NCBI GenBank assembly: GCA_044375625.1
Contig: JBILMH010000033.1
Location: 1-20,518, forward strand
Direction: 5' to 3'
Length of the DNA stretch: 20,518 nucleotides
From: CAISOG01 sp044375625
GTDB lineage: Bacteria; Pseudomonadota; Alphaproteobacteria; CAISOG01
In this document: one piece after another, positions 13,042-20,518 of the stretch
Layout of the letters: each line of letters starts with the position of its first letter
Position numbering within the stretch: position 1 is the first letter of the stretch
Translations under genes and position numbers: made by a program
Notes under the pieces: model-generated
What the model saw: the letters and a program-made list of their open reading frames with translations, nothing else
What the model was told of the DNA's origin: nothing
The model's database searches: none

Positions 13042-13332
13042 TTAATGATAGTCTTCCAAATTCACGTCGCAGATCATGCGATCGGCATCATCAATCCAAA
13101 AGGTCAAACGATGATTGGCGGTGACATGCAAACTCCACACCCCCTTACGATTGCCCGTCAGGACATGGGCTTTCCATGATGTCAGAACGGTTAATTCCTC
13201 AACCTGCTGCATGCAATCCAAGTAAGCCAGCATTTTTCTTAGCTTATCAACCGTCGCCGTTGGCACGCCCTTAGTTACACCCTCAGCATAAAGCCGCCGC
13301 AAACCTTTATGGATGAAGTTTCGTATCTCCAT
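13042..13332 (-). CDS. higB: HigB-type toxin (RelE/ParE superfamily mRNA interferase)
   Basis: HigB cleaves mRNA on the ribosome and slows growth unless bound by HigA. The 96-residue protein has the HigB shape: IRNFIHKGLRRLY at the start, a helical middle, LTSWKAHVLTGNRKGVWSLHVTANHRLTFWIDD, and it ends in NLEDYH. The terminal Asp-Tyr-His matches the catalytic DYH known from HigB of Proteus vulgaris, and basic residues line the expected cleft. The ATG at 13332 sits at the predicted transcription start of the promoter, so no room is left for a Shine-Dalgarno. The toxin looks intact. It is inserted between eno and dusB, which are usually unlinked, suggesting acquisition. Confidence 0.92.
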   Translation of the reverse strand: MEIRNFIHKGLRRLYAEGVTKGVPTATVDKLRKMLAYLDCMQQVEELTVLTSWKAHVLTGNRKGVWSLHVTANHRLTFWIDDADRMICDVNLEDYH

Positions 13333-13338
13333 TTATGG

Positions 13339-13367
13339 ATTGTAGCCTGAAGCCTTACACCTGTCAA
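13339..13367 (-). promoter_or_regulatory. near-consensus sigma70 promoter of higBA with possible operator
   Basis: On the - strand, TTGACA (13362-13367, perfect -35), 17 bases, then TACAAT (13339-13344, five of six). Only six bases separate the -10 from the higB ATG, so the start of transcription should fall at or next to the ATG and the toxin message should be leaderless. Within the spacer, TGTA (13341-13344) and TACA (13356-13359) form a loose dyad, and AGCCTKA occurs twice in tandem; either could be the HigA operator. Confidence 0.75.
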
Positions 13368-13430
13368 CGAACACCTTAGGCAAAGTTCGCCCATGCACAA
13401 CCCCGATTCGGCGTTGCGCAACAAGGCTGA

Positions 13431-14747
13431 TTAAGCCGCGAAGGCTAGACGGGGGTTGCCGCTGTTGCGGTTGCCGGCAAAGGTGGATAGGCCAGCAAAG
13501 GCGGCGGATTGACCCAATTTTTCCTCAATCCGCAACAGCTGGTTGTATTTGGCGATCCGATCAGTACGGCTCATCGACCCAGTTTTGATCTGGCCGCAAT
13601 TCATCGCCACCGCCAGATCGGCAATGGTGGTATCCTCGGTTTCGCCAGAGCGATGCGACATAATGGCGCTAAAGCCTGCCCGATAAGCGGTGTTAATCGT
13701 TTCCAGGGTTTCGGTCAGGGTGCCAATCTGGTTGACCTTAATCAAAATGGCGTTGGCGGACTGCTGGGCAATCCCCTTAGCCAGCCGTTCGACGTTGGTA
13801 ACAAACAGATCGTCGCCGACAATCTGCACCTTGTTGCCCAATTTGGCGGTCAGCAGTTTCCACCCCTCCCAATCGTCCTCGGCCATGCCATCCTCAATCG
13901 ACACGATGGGATAGCGGCTGGTCAGGTCGGCATAAAAATCAACCAGTTCGGCATTGCTGAATTGTTTGTTTTCGCCGCCAAAGCTGTAGCGGCCATCGCG
14001 GTACAACTCACTGGCCGCCACGTCCAGCGCCAGGCTGATCTCCTCACCCGGGGCATAGCCAGCCTTTTCAATCGCCTCAACGATGGTGGACAAAGCCTGC
14101 TCACTGCTGGTCAGGTTGGGGGCAAAGCCACCCTCATCCCCAACAGCGGTGATATGTTTGCCCTGCGCCAGAATTTTCTTCAGGGTGTGGAACACCTCCG
14201 CCCCCATTTGCAGGGCTTCGGCAAAGTTTTCGGCCTTGTGCGGCACAATCATAAATTCCTGCATGTCCAGCAGGTTGTCGGCATGGGCACCGCCATTGAT
14301 GATGTTCATCAATGGGGTGGGCAACAGATGGGCGTAAACGCCACCAACATGGCGGTACAGGGGCACTTTAGCCTCCTCCGCCGCGGCCTTCGCCACTGCC
14401 AGGCTGACCGCCAGAATGGCGTTAGCGCCCAGGCGCGCCTTATTTTCGGTGCCATCCAATTCAATCAGGGTGCGATCAATGCCAACCTGATCATCGGCAT
14501 CCATATTCACCAGCTTTTTGAAAATCTCACGGTTGATGGTCTCGACCGCTTTTTTCACGCCCTTACCAAACAGGCGTTTTTTGTCGTTGTCGCGCAATTC
14601 CAACGCTTCATGGCTGCCCGTTGATGCCCCCGATGGAACGGCGGCGCGGCCACCAAAGCCAGAGGCCAGAATCACATCGACTTCCACGGTGGGGTTACCA
14701 CGGCTGTCGTAAATTTCGCGGGCGATGATGTCGGCAATTTGGCTCAT
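13431..14747 (-). CDS. eno: enolase (phosphopyruvate hydratase)
   Basis: Enolase interconverts 2-phosphoglycerate and phosphoenolpyruvate in glycolysis; in many bacteria it is also part of the RNA degradosome. The 438 residues run from IIAREIYDSRGNPTVEVDV through PLMNIINGGAHADN, VGDEGGFAPN (catalytic Glu), VSIEDGMAEDDWEGW (Mg ligands), ILIKVNQIGTLTET (catalytic Lys) and the substrate segment SHRSGETEDTTIADLAV. AAGG lies about ten bases before the ATG at 14747. It is last in the tpiA-secG-pyrG-kdsA-eno series, 56 bases after kdsA. The PEP it makes is a substrate of KdsA. Confidence 0.99.
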   Translation of the reverse strand: MSQIADIIAREIYDSRGNPTVEVDVILASGFGGRAAVPSGASTGSHEALELRDNDKKRLFGKGVKKAVETINREIFKKLVNMDADDQVGIDRTLIELDGTENKARLGANAILAVSLAVAKAAAEEAKVPLYRHVGGVYAHLLPTPLMNIINGGAHADNLLDMQEFMIVPHKAENFAEALQMGAEVFHTLKKILAQGKHITAVGDEGGFAPNLTSSEQALSTIVEAIEKAGYAPGEEISLALDVAASELYRDGRYSFGGENKQFSNAELVDFYADLTSRYPIVSIEDGMAEDDWEGWKLLTAKLGNKVQIVGDDLFVTNVERLAKGIAQQSANAILIKVNQIGTLTETLETINTAYRAGFSAIMSHRSGETEDTTIADLAVAMNCGQIKTGSMSRTDRIAKYNQLLRIEEKLGQSAAFAGLSTFAGNRNSGNPRLAFAA

Positions 14748-14803
14748 GATCAGGTACCTTCTTTTGGTGATCGGTGGGTTGCAACTGTTTGAGAAAAAAC
14801 CTA

Positions 14804-15655
14804 TTAGGCGGCTTCTGTCAATTTATTTTGATGTTTTTTGGTCATATCGTCCAGCTCCTTCAACCAGCTAAGCAGGGCGGGCATGTCATGCAGCGGGATC
14901 ATGTTTGGCCCGTCGGAGGGCGCGCTATCAGGATTCTCATGGGTTTCGATAAACACCGCCGCCACCCCAACGGCAATGGCGGCGCGCGCCAACACGGGAG
15001 CATACTCCCGCTCCCCCCCCGTGCGATCGCCCTTACCACCTGGCTGTTGCACAGAATGGGTGGCATCAAACACCACGGGGCATCCCGTTTGTGCCAGGAT
15101 GGGCAGGGCGCGCATATCGTTGACCAGGGTGTTGTAACCGAATGAGGTGCCGCGCTCACACAACAGGGTTTTGTCATTGCCGGTTGAGGCAATCTTGGCG
15201 ACGACGTTTTTCATGTCCCAGGGCGCCATGAACTGCCCCTTTTTGACATTGATAGCCTTACCCGTCTGACCCGCCGCGATCAGCAGGTCGGTTTGGCGGC
15301 AAAGAAAAGCTGGTATCTGCAGCACATCCACCGCCTGCGCGGCCAGGGCGCAATGTTCCTTTTCATGCACATCGGTCAGTACGGGAATGCCCAGGCTGTC
15401 GCGGATTTCGGCAAAGATGGGCAGGCTTTCGGCCAACCCCATGCCCCGCCCTGTGCCAATACTGCTGCGGTTGGCTTTATCAAAAGAGGTTTTGTAGATC
15501 AGCGGTATCCCCAATTTGCTGGTCATTTCCTTAAGGGCGGCGGCCATTTCCAGGGCGTGTGCCCGACTTTCCAGGGCGCAAGGTCCCGCAATCAGTACCA
15601 GGGGCAGGTCGTTGCCCACCACCACATTGGGGCTAATCGTAACGTGATTTGGCAT
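14804..15655 (-). CDS. kdsA: 3-deoxy-D-manno-octulosonate 8-phosphate synthase
   Basis: KdsA joins phosphoenolpyruvate and arabinose 5-phosphate to make Kdo 8-phosphate for the lipopolysaccharide inner core. Motifs visible in the 283 residues: LIAGPCALESRAHAL, IYKTSFDKANRSSIGTGRG, VLTDVHEKEH, LQIPAFLCRQTDLLIAA, GTSFGYNTLVNDMRAL and VVFDATHSVQQPGG. These are the substrate- and metal-site segments of the type I/II KdsA fold. AAGGA lies about eight bases before the ATG at 15655. It follows pyrG by 30 bases and precedes eno. Its presence is the main sign that the host makes LPS. Confidence 0.98.
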   Translation of the reverse strand: MPNHVTISPNVVVGNDLPLVLIAGPCALESRAHALEMAAALKEMTSKLGIPLIYKTSFDKANRSSIGTGRGMGLAESLPIFAEIRDSLGIPVLTDVHEKEHCALAAQAVDVLQIPAFLCRQTDLLIAAGQTGKAINVKKGQFMAPWDMKNVVAKIASTGNDKTLLCERGTSFGYNTLVNDMRALPILAQTGCPVVFDATHSVQQPGGKGDRTGGEREYAPVLARAAIAVGVAAVFIETHENPDSAPSDGPNMIPLHDMPALLSWLKELDDMTKKHQNKLTEAA

Positions 15656-15685
15656 GATAGATTCCTTAGGATGGATAAATTGTTT

Positions 15686-17341
15686 TTAGGCTGCCGCCCC
15701 CAACTGCTCCTGATGACGGGCAATCGCCGCCTTAACCAGGGATACAAACAGCGGGTGGGGTGCAAAAGGCTTGGATTGGAACTCTGGGTGAAACTGCACC
15801 CCCACGAACCATGGGTGGCCAGCCAGCTCCACCACCTCCGTCAGCTGTTGATCGGGCGACAGGCCAACAAATTTCAACCCCGCCGATTCCAGCTGTTGAC
15901 GATAGCCGATATTGACCTCATAGCGGTGGCGGTGGCGCTCATGAATCAGCTCGCTGCCATAAATGTTGGCCACCATGCTGGTGCTGCTAAGCTGGCAGGG
16001 ATAGGCGCCCAGCCGCATGGTGCCGCCCATATCGTCGCGCTCCCCCCTGGTAACCACCTGGCCGCCCTGCTGCCACTCGGTCATCATGCCGATAACAGGC
16101 TCGCTGGTGCTACCAAACTCGGTACTGCTGGCCTCGGTTAAGCCCAATTTGTTGCGTGCCAGCTCAATCACCGCCAATTGCATCCCAAGGCAGATGCCCA
16201 AATAGGGAACGCCCTGCTCCCGCGCATAACGAATGGCGCCCAATTTGCCCTCAATCCCCCGCTGACCAAAGCCACCCGCGACGATCACCGCATCACAGTC
16301 GGTCAGTTGATCCAGCACGGTCGGCTTAGCCTCCAATGATTCGGAATCGATCCAGCGGATGGTTAGGCGGCAACGGTTGGCAATCGCCGCATGGTGCAAG
16401 GCTTCTTGCAACGATTTATAGGAATCGGCCACCCCCACATATTTGCCAACAATCCCAATGGTGGCGCTGTGGGTTGGGTTTTGCCAGCTCTGTACCAGCT
16501 CCTGCCAAGGCTGCACATTGGCGGCGGGGGCATCGCTGATATTAAAATGCTTCAGCACTTCACGATCCAACCCCTCATGGTGATAGGCCACCGGCACCTC
16601 ATAGATGTTAGAAACATTTTTGCCTTGGATAACCGCGTCGGGCTGCACATTGCAGAACAGAGCAATTTTGCGCTTAGCGTCCTCGGCCAACTCTAACTCG
16701 GTACGGCACAACAGGATATCGGGCTGAATCCCAACGCTTAACAGCTCCTTCACCGAATGCTGGGTTGGCTTGGTCTTAATTTCGCCCGCATGCGCCAGAT
16801 AGGGCAACAGGGTGACATGAATATACACCACCTGCCGATGCGACAATTCATTGCCCAACTGCCGAATCGCCTCAAGAAACGGCAGGCTTTCGATATCGCC
16901 AACCGTACCGCCAATTTCGCAGATGATAAAATCGTGATCGGCGGTATCGGCCAGAATGAAATCTTTAATAGCGTCGGTGATATGGGGAATCACCTGCACC
17001 GTGGCGCCCAGATAGTCGCCCCGCCGTTCGCGCGCCAACACATCGGCATAAATGCGCCCCGTGGTGGTGTTGTCGGTCTTGCGGGCGTTAACGCCTGTAA
17101 AACGCTCATAGTGCCCCAAATCCAGGTCGGTTTCGCCGCCATCCTCAGTCACAAACACCTCACCATGCTGATAGGGGCTCATGGTACCTGGATCGATGTT
17201 CAGATAGGGATCCAATTTGCGCAGCCGCACGCGATAACCTCGCGATTGCAGCAGCGCGCCCAGCGATGCCGCGGCCAAGCCCTTGCCCAAAGACGACACG
17301 ACCCCTCCGGTCACAAAGATAAAACGTGGCTGGTGGGTCAT
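15686..17341 (-). CDS. pyrG: CTP synthase
   Basis: PyrG aminates UTP to CTP with ATP and glutamine. The 551-residue enzyme has the synthetase half with FVTGGVVSSLGKGLAAASLG, KLDPYLNIDPGTMSP, GEVFVTEDGGETDLDLGHYERF and CEIGGTVGDIES, then a class I glutamine amidotransferase half with GGFGQRGIEGKLGAI, LGICLGMQLAVIE (nucleophile Cys384) and VQFHPEFQSKP (His and Glu of the triad). Both halves are complete. GGAG lies about 11 bases before the ATG at 17341. It is preceded by secG (50 bases) and followed by kdsA, which needs CTP downstream for CMP-Kdo activation. Confidence 0.99.
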   Translation of the reverse strand: MTHQPRFIFVTGGVVSSLGKGLAAASLGALLQSRGYRVRLRKLDPYLNIDPGTMSPYQHGEVFVTEDGGETDLDLGHYERFTGVNARKTDNTTTGRIYADVLARERRGDYLGATVQVIPHITDAIKDFILADTADHDFIICEIGGTVGDIESLPFLEAIRQLGNELSHRQVVYIHVTLLPYLAHAGEIKTKPTQHSVKELLSVGIQPDILLCRTELELAEDAKRKIALFCNVQPDAVIQGKNVSNIYEVPVAYHHEGLDREVLKHFNISDAPAANVQPWQELVQSWQNPTHSATIGIVGKYVGVADSYKSLQEALHHAAIANRCRLTIRWIDSESLEAKPTVLDQLTDCDAVIVAGGFGQRGIEGKLGAIRYAREQGVPYLGICLGMQLAVIELARNKLGLTEASSTEFGSTSEPVIGMMTEWQQGGQVVTRGERDDMGGTMRLGAYPCQLSSTSMVANIYGSELIHERHRHRYEVNIGYRQQLESAGLKFVGLSPDQQLTEVVELAGHPWFVGVQFHPEFQSKPFAPHPLFVSLVKAAIARHQEQLGAAA

Positions 17342-17391
17342 AAGAAGGTTGGCTCCGATTGCGTGGGTGTCATGGGATGGAGGGCAGGGTG

Positions 17392-17841
17392 TTACGGCTT
17401 TTGGGCTGGCGCTGGCGCTGCTGGAGCGGTTTGCGCAGGAACAGGAACCGCTGCAGGAGCTGGAGCAGGCACAGGAGCCGCTGCCGCAGGGCTATTGGCT
17501 GCTGGAACTGCCGGAACCGCAGCCCCGTTCGCACCCGCCGCCTGACCAGCCGCCGCCTTATCCCCAACAGTTTGCCCAGCCTGTTGCAACAGATCGACCA
17601 CGGGGGATTTGGCTTTTTGCCGTTGCTGCATCATCACCAATACCAGGCACAGCACCATAAAAATGCCCGCCAACACCGCGGTAGCACGGGTTAACAGGGT
17701 GGCACCGCCGCGCGCGGTCATCAGGCCGCCTGCCGTTCCCGAACCGATACCCAATCCGCCGCCCTCACTTTTTTGCAGCAGAACCAGCACGATCATCAGC
17801 AACACAACAATCACGACCACAAAAACCAAAAATCCATACAT
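17392..17841 (-). CDS. secG: Sec translocon subunit SecG
   Basis: SecG is the small inner-membrane partner of SecY and SecE that helps SecA-driven export. The 149 residues begin with a hydrophobic helix (about 2-22) in MYGFLVFVVVIVVLLMI, then the conserved loop LVLLQKSEGGGLGIGSG and LMTARGGATLLTRATAV, then a second helix (about 50-70). The last 60 residues are an alanine/proline-rich tail, which is common in alphaproteobacterial SecG. GGAG lies about eight bases before the ATG at 17841. It sits between tpiA and pyrG, the usual order. Confidence 0.95.
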   Translation of the reverse strand: MYGFLVFVVVIVVLLMIVLVLLQKSEGGGLGIGSGTAGGLMTARGGATLLTRATAVLAGIFMVLCLVLVMMQQRQKAKSPVVDLLQQAGQTVGDKAAAGQAAGANGAAVPAVPAANSPAAAAPVPAPAPAAVPVPAQTAPAAPAPAQKP

Positions 17842-17901
17842 CTGTTATCTCCAATTCGTAACGCCACCTTGGCGCAGGGTTAAGGGTGCAGCTTAAGCAA
17901 A

Positions 17902-17926
17902 TAAGCCCTTGTTAACAAAGGGCTTA
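17902..17926 (-). terminator. hairpin at the 3' end of tpiA
   Basis: On the - strand, TAAGCCCTT and AAGGGCTTA pair perfectly over 9 bp around a 7-base loop. The 5' arm contains the tpiA stop codon (17924-17926), and the 3' arm is followed by TTTGCTTAAG, a short T-rich stretch. It could be a weak intrinsic terminator or attenuator before secG, which lies 58 bases on. Confidence 0.5.
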
Positions 17927-18826
17927 GGCCGCCGCCGTGCTAACGCTACGCCCCGCCAAAGCGGTGTTGGCGGCCACAGCAATCTGCCCAAAATCTTCGG
18001 CGTTCAGGCTGGCACCGCCAACCAAAACACCATCAACATCACCCAATGCCATAATTTCGGCCGCGTTGCTAGCTTTTACTGAACCACCGTACAGCAGGGG
18101 CACATGCCCCAGCGCGGCGGTTTGCTGACGCAGGAATTGATGCACCTCAGCAATTTGATCCAACGTGGCGCTAAGGCCGGTGCCAATCGCCCATACCGGC
18201 TCATAGGCGACCACAATTGGGGCAGCGGTTGCATCGCTAGTGCTGCCGCCCTGCAACGAAAATGGCAGGCTGCTGGCCAACTGCTCCGCCAGCACAGACA
18301 GGGTTTGCCCCGCCTGCCGCTCCGCCAAGGTTTCGCCGATGCACAAAATCGGGATCAGTTGGTGCCGCACCGCCGCGGCCAGCTTTGCGGCAACCTGTTG
18401 ACTGCTTTCCCCCGCCTGCCGCCGTTCGGAATGCCCCAGGATGCACAGCTGACAGCCCGCATCGCGCAGCATGGCGGCGCTGATATTGCCGGTAAAGGCG
18501 CCTTTTTCCTCCGCATGGCAATCCTGCGCCCCCAGCCATAGCGGGGCGGCGCCCAGCCATTCCCGCACCTGACTTAGCAGGGTAAAGGGTGGGCAGATGG
18601 CCAGCTGCACCCCGCCATGACCTTGATCTTGTCCTTTAGCTTGGCCTTGATGAGCCAGCGGCTTATCGCCCGCCCCCTGCGCCACCAGGGCTTGCACCAG
18701 GGCTTTGGCATCGGTGGCCAGGCCGTTCATTTTCCAATTGCCGACCACCAACTTGCCCGCAAATTCGCCCCCCAGCCAGGCGGTGCCCGCGTCTTTTGCT
18801 GAAGCATTTGTCAAAGAATTGGTCAT
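17924..18826 (-). CDS. tpiA: triosephosphate isomerase
   Basis: TpiA interconverts dihydroxyacetone phosphate and glyceraldehyde 3-phosphate. I start at the ATG at 18826 (MTNSLTNASA), with AAAGGA about nine bases before it; an open frame reaches to 19036 but would run into ppiD. The 300-residue product is longer than the usual 250. It has GNWKMNG (Asn30, Lys32), CILGHSERR (His132), VVAYEPVWAIGTG (Glu209) and LLYGGSVKASNAAE for phosphate. The extra length is an N-terminal extension of about 20 residues and low-complexity inserts, one rich in Gly/Gln/His before the ICPPFTLL strand and one of Ser/Thr/Ala before the Glu209 strand. All catalytic residues are intact, so activity is expected. Confidence 0.97.
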   Translation of the reverse strand: MTNSLTNASAKDAGTAWLGGEFAGKLVVGNWKMNGLATDAKALVQALVAQGAGDKPLAHQGQAKGQDQGHGGVQLAICPPFTLLSQVREWLGAAPLWLGAQDCHAEEKGAFTGNISAAMLRDAGCQLCILGHSERRQAGESSQQVAAKLAAAVRHQLIPILCIGETLAERQAGQTLSVLAEQLASSLPFSLQGGSTSDATAAPIVVAYEPVWAIGTGLSATLDQIAEVHQFLRQQTAALGHVPLLYGGSVKASNAAEIMALGDVDGVLVGGASLNAEDFGQIAVAANTALAGRSVSTAAA

Positions 18827-18872
18827 AACAGGGTTCCTTTTCTGCCCATCTGTTTGTAAACTGCGCTGCGTT

Positions 18873-18888
18873 CTGTAAGTTTTTACAG
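18873..18888. repeat. small dyad in the tpiA-ppiD divergent space
   Basis: CTGTAA and TTACAG form a perfect 6-bp inverted repeat around GTTT, 47 bases before the tpiA ATG. With flanking TT/AA bases it extends past a bulge. It may be an operator, a leader hairpin of tpiA, or chance. Confidence 0.25.
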
Positions 18889-18920
18889 GAATCTTTTGCA
18901 GGGCGCAGCATACAACGTGG

Positions 18921-18949
18921 TTGCCTTGTTGGCCACAGCTTTGCACAAT
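18921..18949 (+). promoter_or_regulatory. candidate promoter for ppiD
   Basis: TTGCCT (18921-18926), 17 bases, then CACAAT (18944-18949). Each hexamer matches the sigma70 consensus at four of six positions. The start would fall near 18956, giving a leader of about 57 bases. GGAGAGA lies about eight bases before the ppiD ATG. Confidence 0.35.
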
Positions 18950-19012
18950 GGTTGGAACAATGACCCCCCCTGGCCGTGCCAGGGTAACGGAATTTTTACG
19001 GAGAGATCGCTG

Positions 19013-20518
19013 ATGTTGCAGGCCATACGAAACCATACCACCGGCTTATTGGCGCGATTGCTGTTTGTCCTATTGATTGCCAGCTTTGCCATCTGGGGCA
19101 TTGCCGACATTATCAGCAGTGGTTTTGGCCAGGTCACGGTGGCTCGTATCGGCAGCAAGTCCATCCACCTAAGCGAGTTTCGCCAATCCTTAGAGCTGGA
19201 AATTTCGCGGCTTCAGGCGGTCAGCCCGCAGCCAATCAGCATTCAAACCCTGAAAAGTCAGGGTGCCTTAAGCTATGTAACCGACATGATTTTGACGCGA
19301 TCGATCATGGCGGCCTATACCCAACATGCAGGCATCCTGCCCGACGCGGCCAGCGTCGCCCTGACCATTGTGCAGGAGCCTGCCTTGCGGGACGCCAACG
19401 GCCAGTTTGACCCCAGCAAGCTGAGCGGCGTGCTATCCCGTTTGCGCCTGAGTGAGCAGGACTATGCCGATCAGGTTGGCTTGAACCTGGCGGTGACGCG
19501 GTTGAATCAGGCGGTGGGGTCACTGCTGCAACTGCCCGATTCCCTGGTGCGCAGCATCGCCGCCACCAGCTTTCAACAGCGCAAGATTGAGTATGTGCGC
19601 CTGCCCATCTCCTCCGTAAAGGCCGCCGCCCCGACGGAGGCGGAGATGCTGCAGTTTTATCAGGAAAAGCCCGACTTCTTCCTGGAGAGGGATTATCGCG
19701 CCATTTCAATGATCAAAATCAACAGCCAGGCGGTGGCCAGCCAGTTGCCTGTGAGTGAGGATGCGGTTGCCGCCGCCTATCAACAGCAACTGTCCGCCTT
19801 TAAGGTGCCGGAGCAACGGACGGTGGTGCAGCTGTTGTTTGCCGATGCCGACAAGGCCAAACAGGCCTATGAAGCTTTGCAGGCGCAAAAAACCACCAGC
19901 AGTGAGGCCGCCAAAAAAATTGCTCAAGACCATGGCGGTAAGGTCAATGATCTGGGGCGGGTATCGGCGCAAGATTTGCTGCCGCAACTGGCCGATGCCG
20001 CCTTTAAGGATGGGGTGGGCGTGCGCGCCCCTGTTGAAAGCCCGTTGGGGTGGGTGGTGCTGTCGGTGCAATCGATTACCCCACCCCGCACCCAAGAACT
20101 TAAGGAGGTGCGACAACAGCTGCGCGACGGTATAGCCGCCCGCGATGCCACCCGCATGATTAGCGAGCTGCAAACGCGGATCGAAGATACGTTGGCCGGT
20201 GGTGGCAGTTTGGAGGAGGTGGCGAAGCTGTCGGCGCAGCCCATCGTTCGGCTGGCCAAGGTCGATCGTTGGGGTAAGGATGACCGATCCCAGGATATTG
20301 CCAACTTCCCCAACACCGATCGCGTGCGCGATGCGGTTTACAGCACGACGGTTGGCCAAATGACCAACCTGACCCTGGACGATGGCACCTTTTTGGTGAT
20401 GCGGGTGGATCAGGAAATACCGACCAGCACGCGCCCCTATGCCAAGGTGCGGGATGAAATTGTCCAGCTGTTGACCAAACAAAAGCTGCAAACAGCGGCT
20501 GAGGCGAAATTGCAAACC
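19013..20518 (+). CDS. ppiD: periplasmic folding factor PpiD (SurA-N/parvulin), cut by window end
   Basis: PpiD is anchored in the inner membrane and meets polypeptides emerging from the Sec translocon. The 502 codons seen here are open to the window edge, so the C-terminus is missing. A short cytoplasmic start is followed by one membrane helix (about residues 10-35, LLFVLLIASFAIWGIADIIS), a SurA-N-like helical region (about 38-250), and a parvulin-like domain (about 262-357) with EQRTVVQLLFADADKAKQAY and ending near PRTQELKEVRQQL. Classical parvulin residues are not clear, in line with PpiD proteins of weak isomerase activity. A helical C-terminal part begins after residue 360. GGAGAGA lies about eight bases before the ATG. 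It is divergent from tpiA, an order conserved in alphaproteobacteria. Confidence 0.9.
   Translation, partial: MLQAIRNHTTGLLARLLFVLLIASFAIWGIADIISSGFGQVTVARIGSKSIHLSEFRQSLELEISRLQAVSPQPISIQTLKSQGALSYVTDMILTRSIMAAYTQHAGILPDAASVALTIVQEPALRDANGQFDPSKLSGVLSRLRLSEQDYADQVGLNLAVTRLNQAVGSLLQLPDSLVRSIAATSFQQRKIEYVRLPISSVKAAAPTEAEMLQFYQEKPDFFLERDYRAISMIKINSQAVASQLPVSEDAVAAAYQQQLSAFKVPEQRTVVQLLFADADKAKQAYEALQAQKTTSSEAAKKIAQDHGGKVNDLGRVSAQDLLPQLADAAFKDGVGVRAPVESPLGWVVLSVQSITPPRTQELKEVRQQLRDGIAARDATRMISELQTRIEDTLAGGGSLEEVAKLSAQPIVRLAKVDRWGKDDRSQDIANFPNTDRVRDAVYSTTVGQMTNLTLDDGTFLVMRVDQEIPTSTRPYAKVRDEIVQLLTKQKLQTAAEAKLQT

Noticed and set aside
12715..13332. higBA as part of the REP or ilvA insert
   Set aside because: No repeats are shared, and base composition is not visibly different from neighbours; it appears to be an independent acquisition.
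18827..19036. N-terminal extension of tpiA to 19036
   Set aside because: It would overlap ppiD, adds 70 residues with no family similarity, and a good ribosome-binding site precedes the ATG at 18826.

Overview
The window looks like chromosomal DNA of a Gram-negative alphaproteobacterium. KdsA implies lipopolysaccharide, and three gene orders are ones I know from alphaproteobacteria: lspA next to a DUF3035/BamF-like lipoprotein; a CnoX-type thioredoxin with a LON-domain protein and Trm112; and tpiA-secG-pyrG-kdsA-eno with ppiD divergent from tpiA. Most genes are GC-rich, with many alanine, glutamine and proline codons. I cannot name the genus from the sequence alone.

Layout. 1-1390: a leader region with an inverted repeat, then lspA and a BamF-like lipoprotein on the + strand (lipoprotein maturation and outer-membrane biogenesis). 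1550-6168: a tightly packed - strand run read in the order ilvC, yggT, folD, hslO, an unrecognised lipoprotein and recX, with a sigma70-like promoter before ilvC and a GC-rich hairpin after it. 6288-7271: a 948-bp AT-rich insert bounded by a perfect 36-bp direct repeat of the 3' end of ilvA. It carries a damaged tRNA-Ser(GGA)-like sequence and a membrane-anchored NERD nuclease-like gene. 7249-8799: ilvA on the - strand. 8887-11632: cnoX, a LON-domain gene and trm112 on the + strand, separated before trm112 by about 750 bp of duplicated REP/BIME-like palindromes. 11649-13332: dusB and a higBA toxin-antitoxin pair on the - strand, the latter behind a near-consensus promoter that predicts a leaderless toxin message. 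13431-18826: eno, kdsA, pyrG, secG and tpiA on the - strand (central metabolism, CTP and Kdo synthesis, Sec export). 19013-20518: ppiD on the + strand, cut by the window end.

How it fits together. Nearly all genes are ordinary housekeeping functions. IlvC and IlvA both serve branched-chain amino acid synthesis and flank the insert. LspA, the BamF-like protein, SecG, PpiD and KdsA all serve the cell envelope. Hsp33, CnoX and the LON-domain protein fit protein quality control. The accessory parts are the small insert at the ilvA 3' end, the duplicated palindromic block, and higBA between eno and dusB. I found no transposase, integrase, CRISPR array or clearly new multi-gene system. The most unusual object is the small insert at ilvA.
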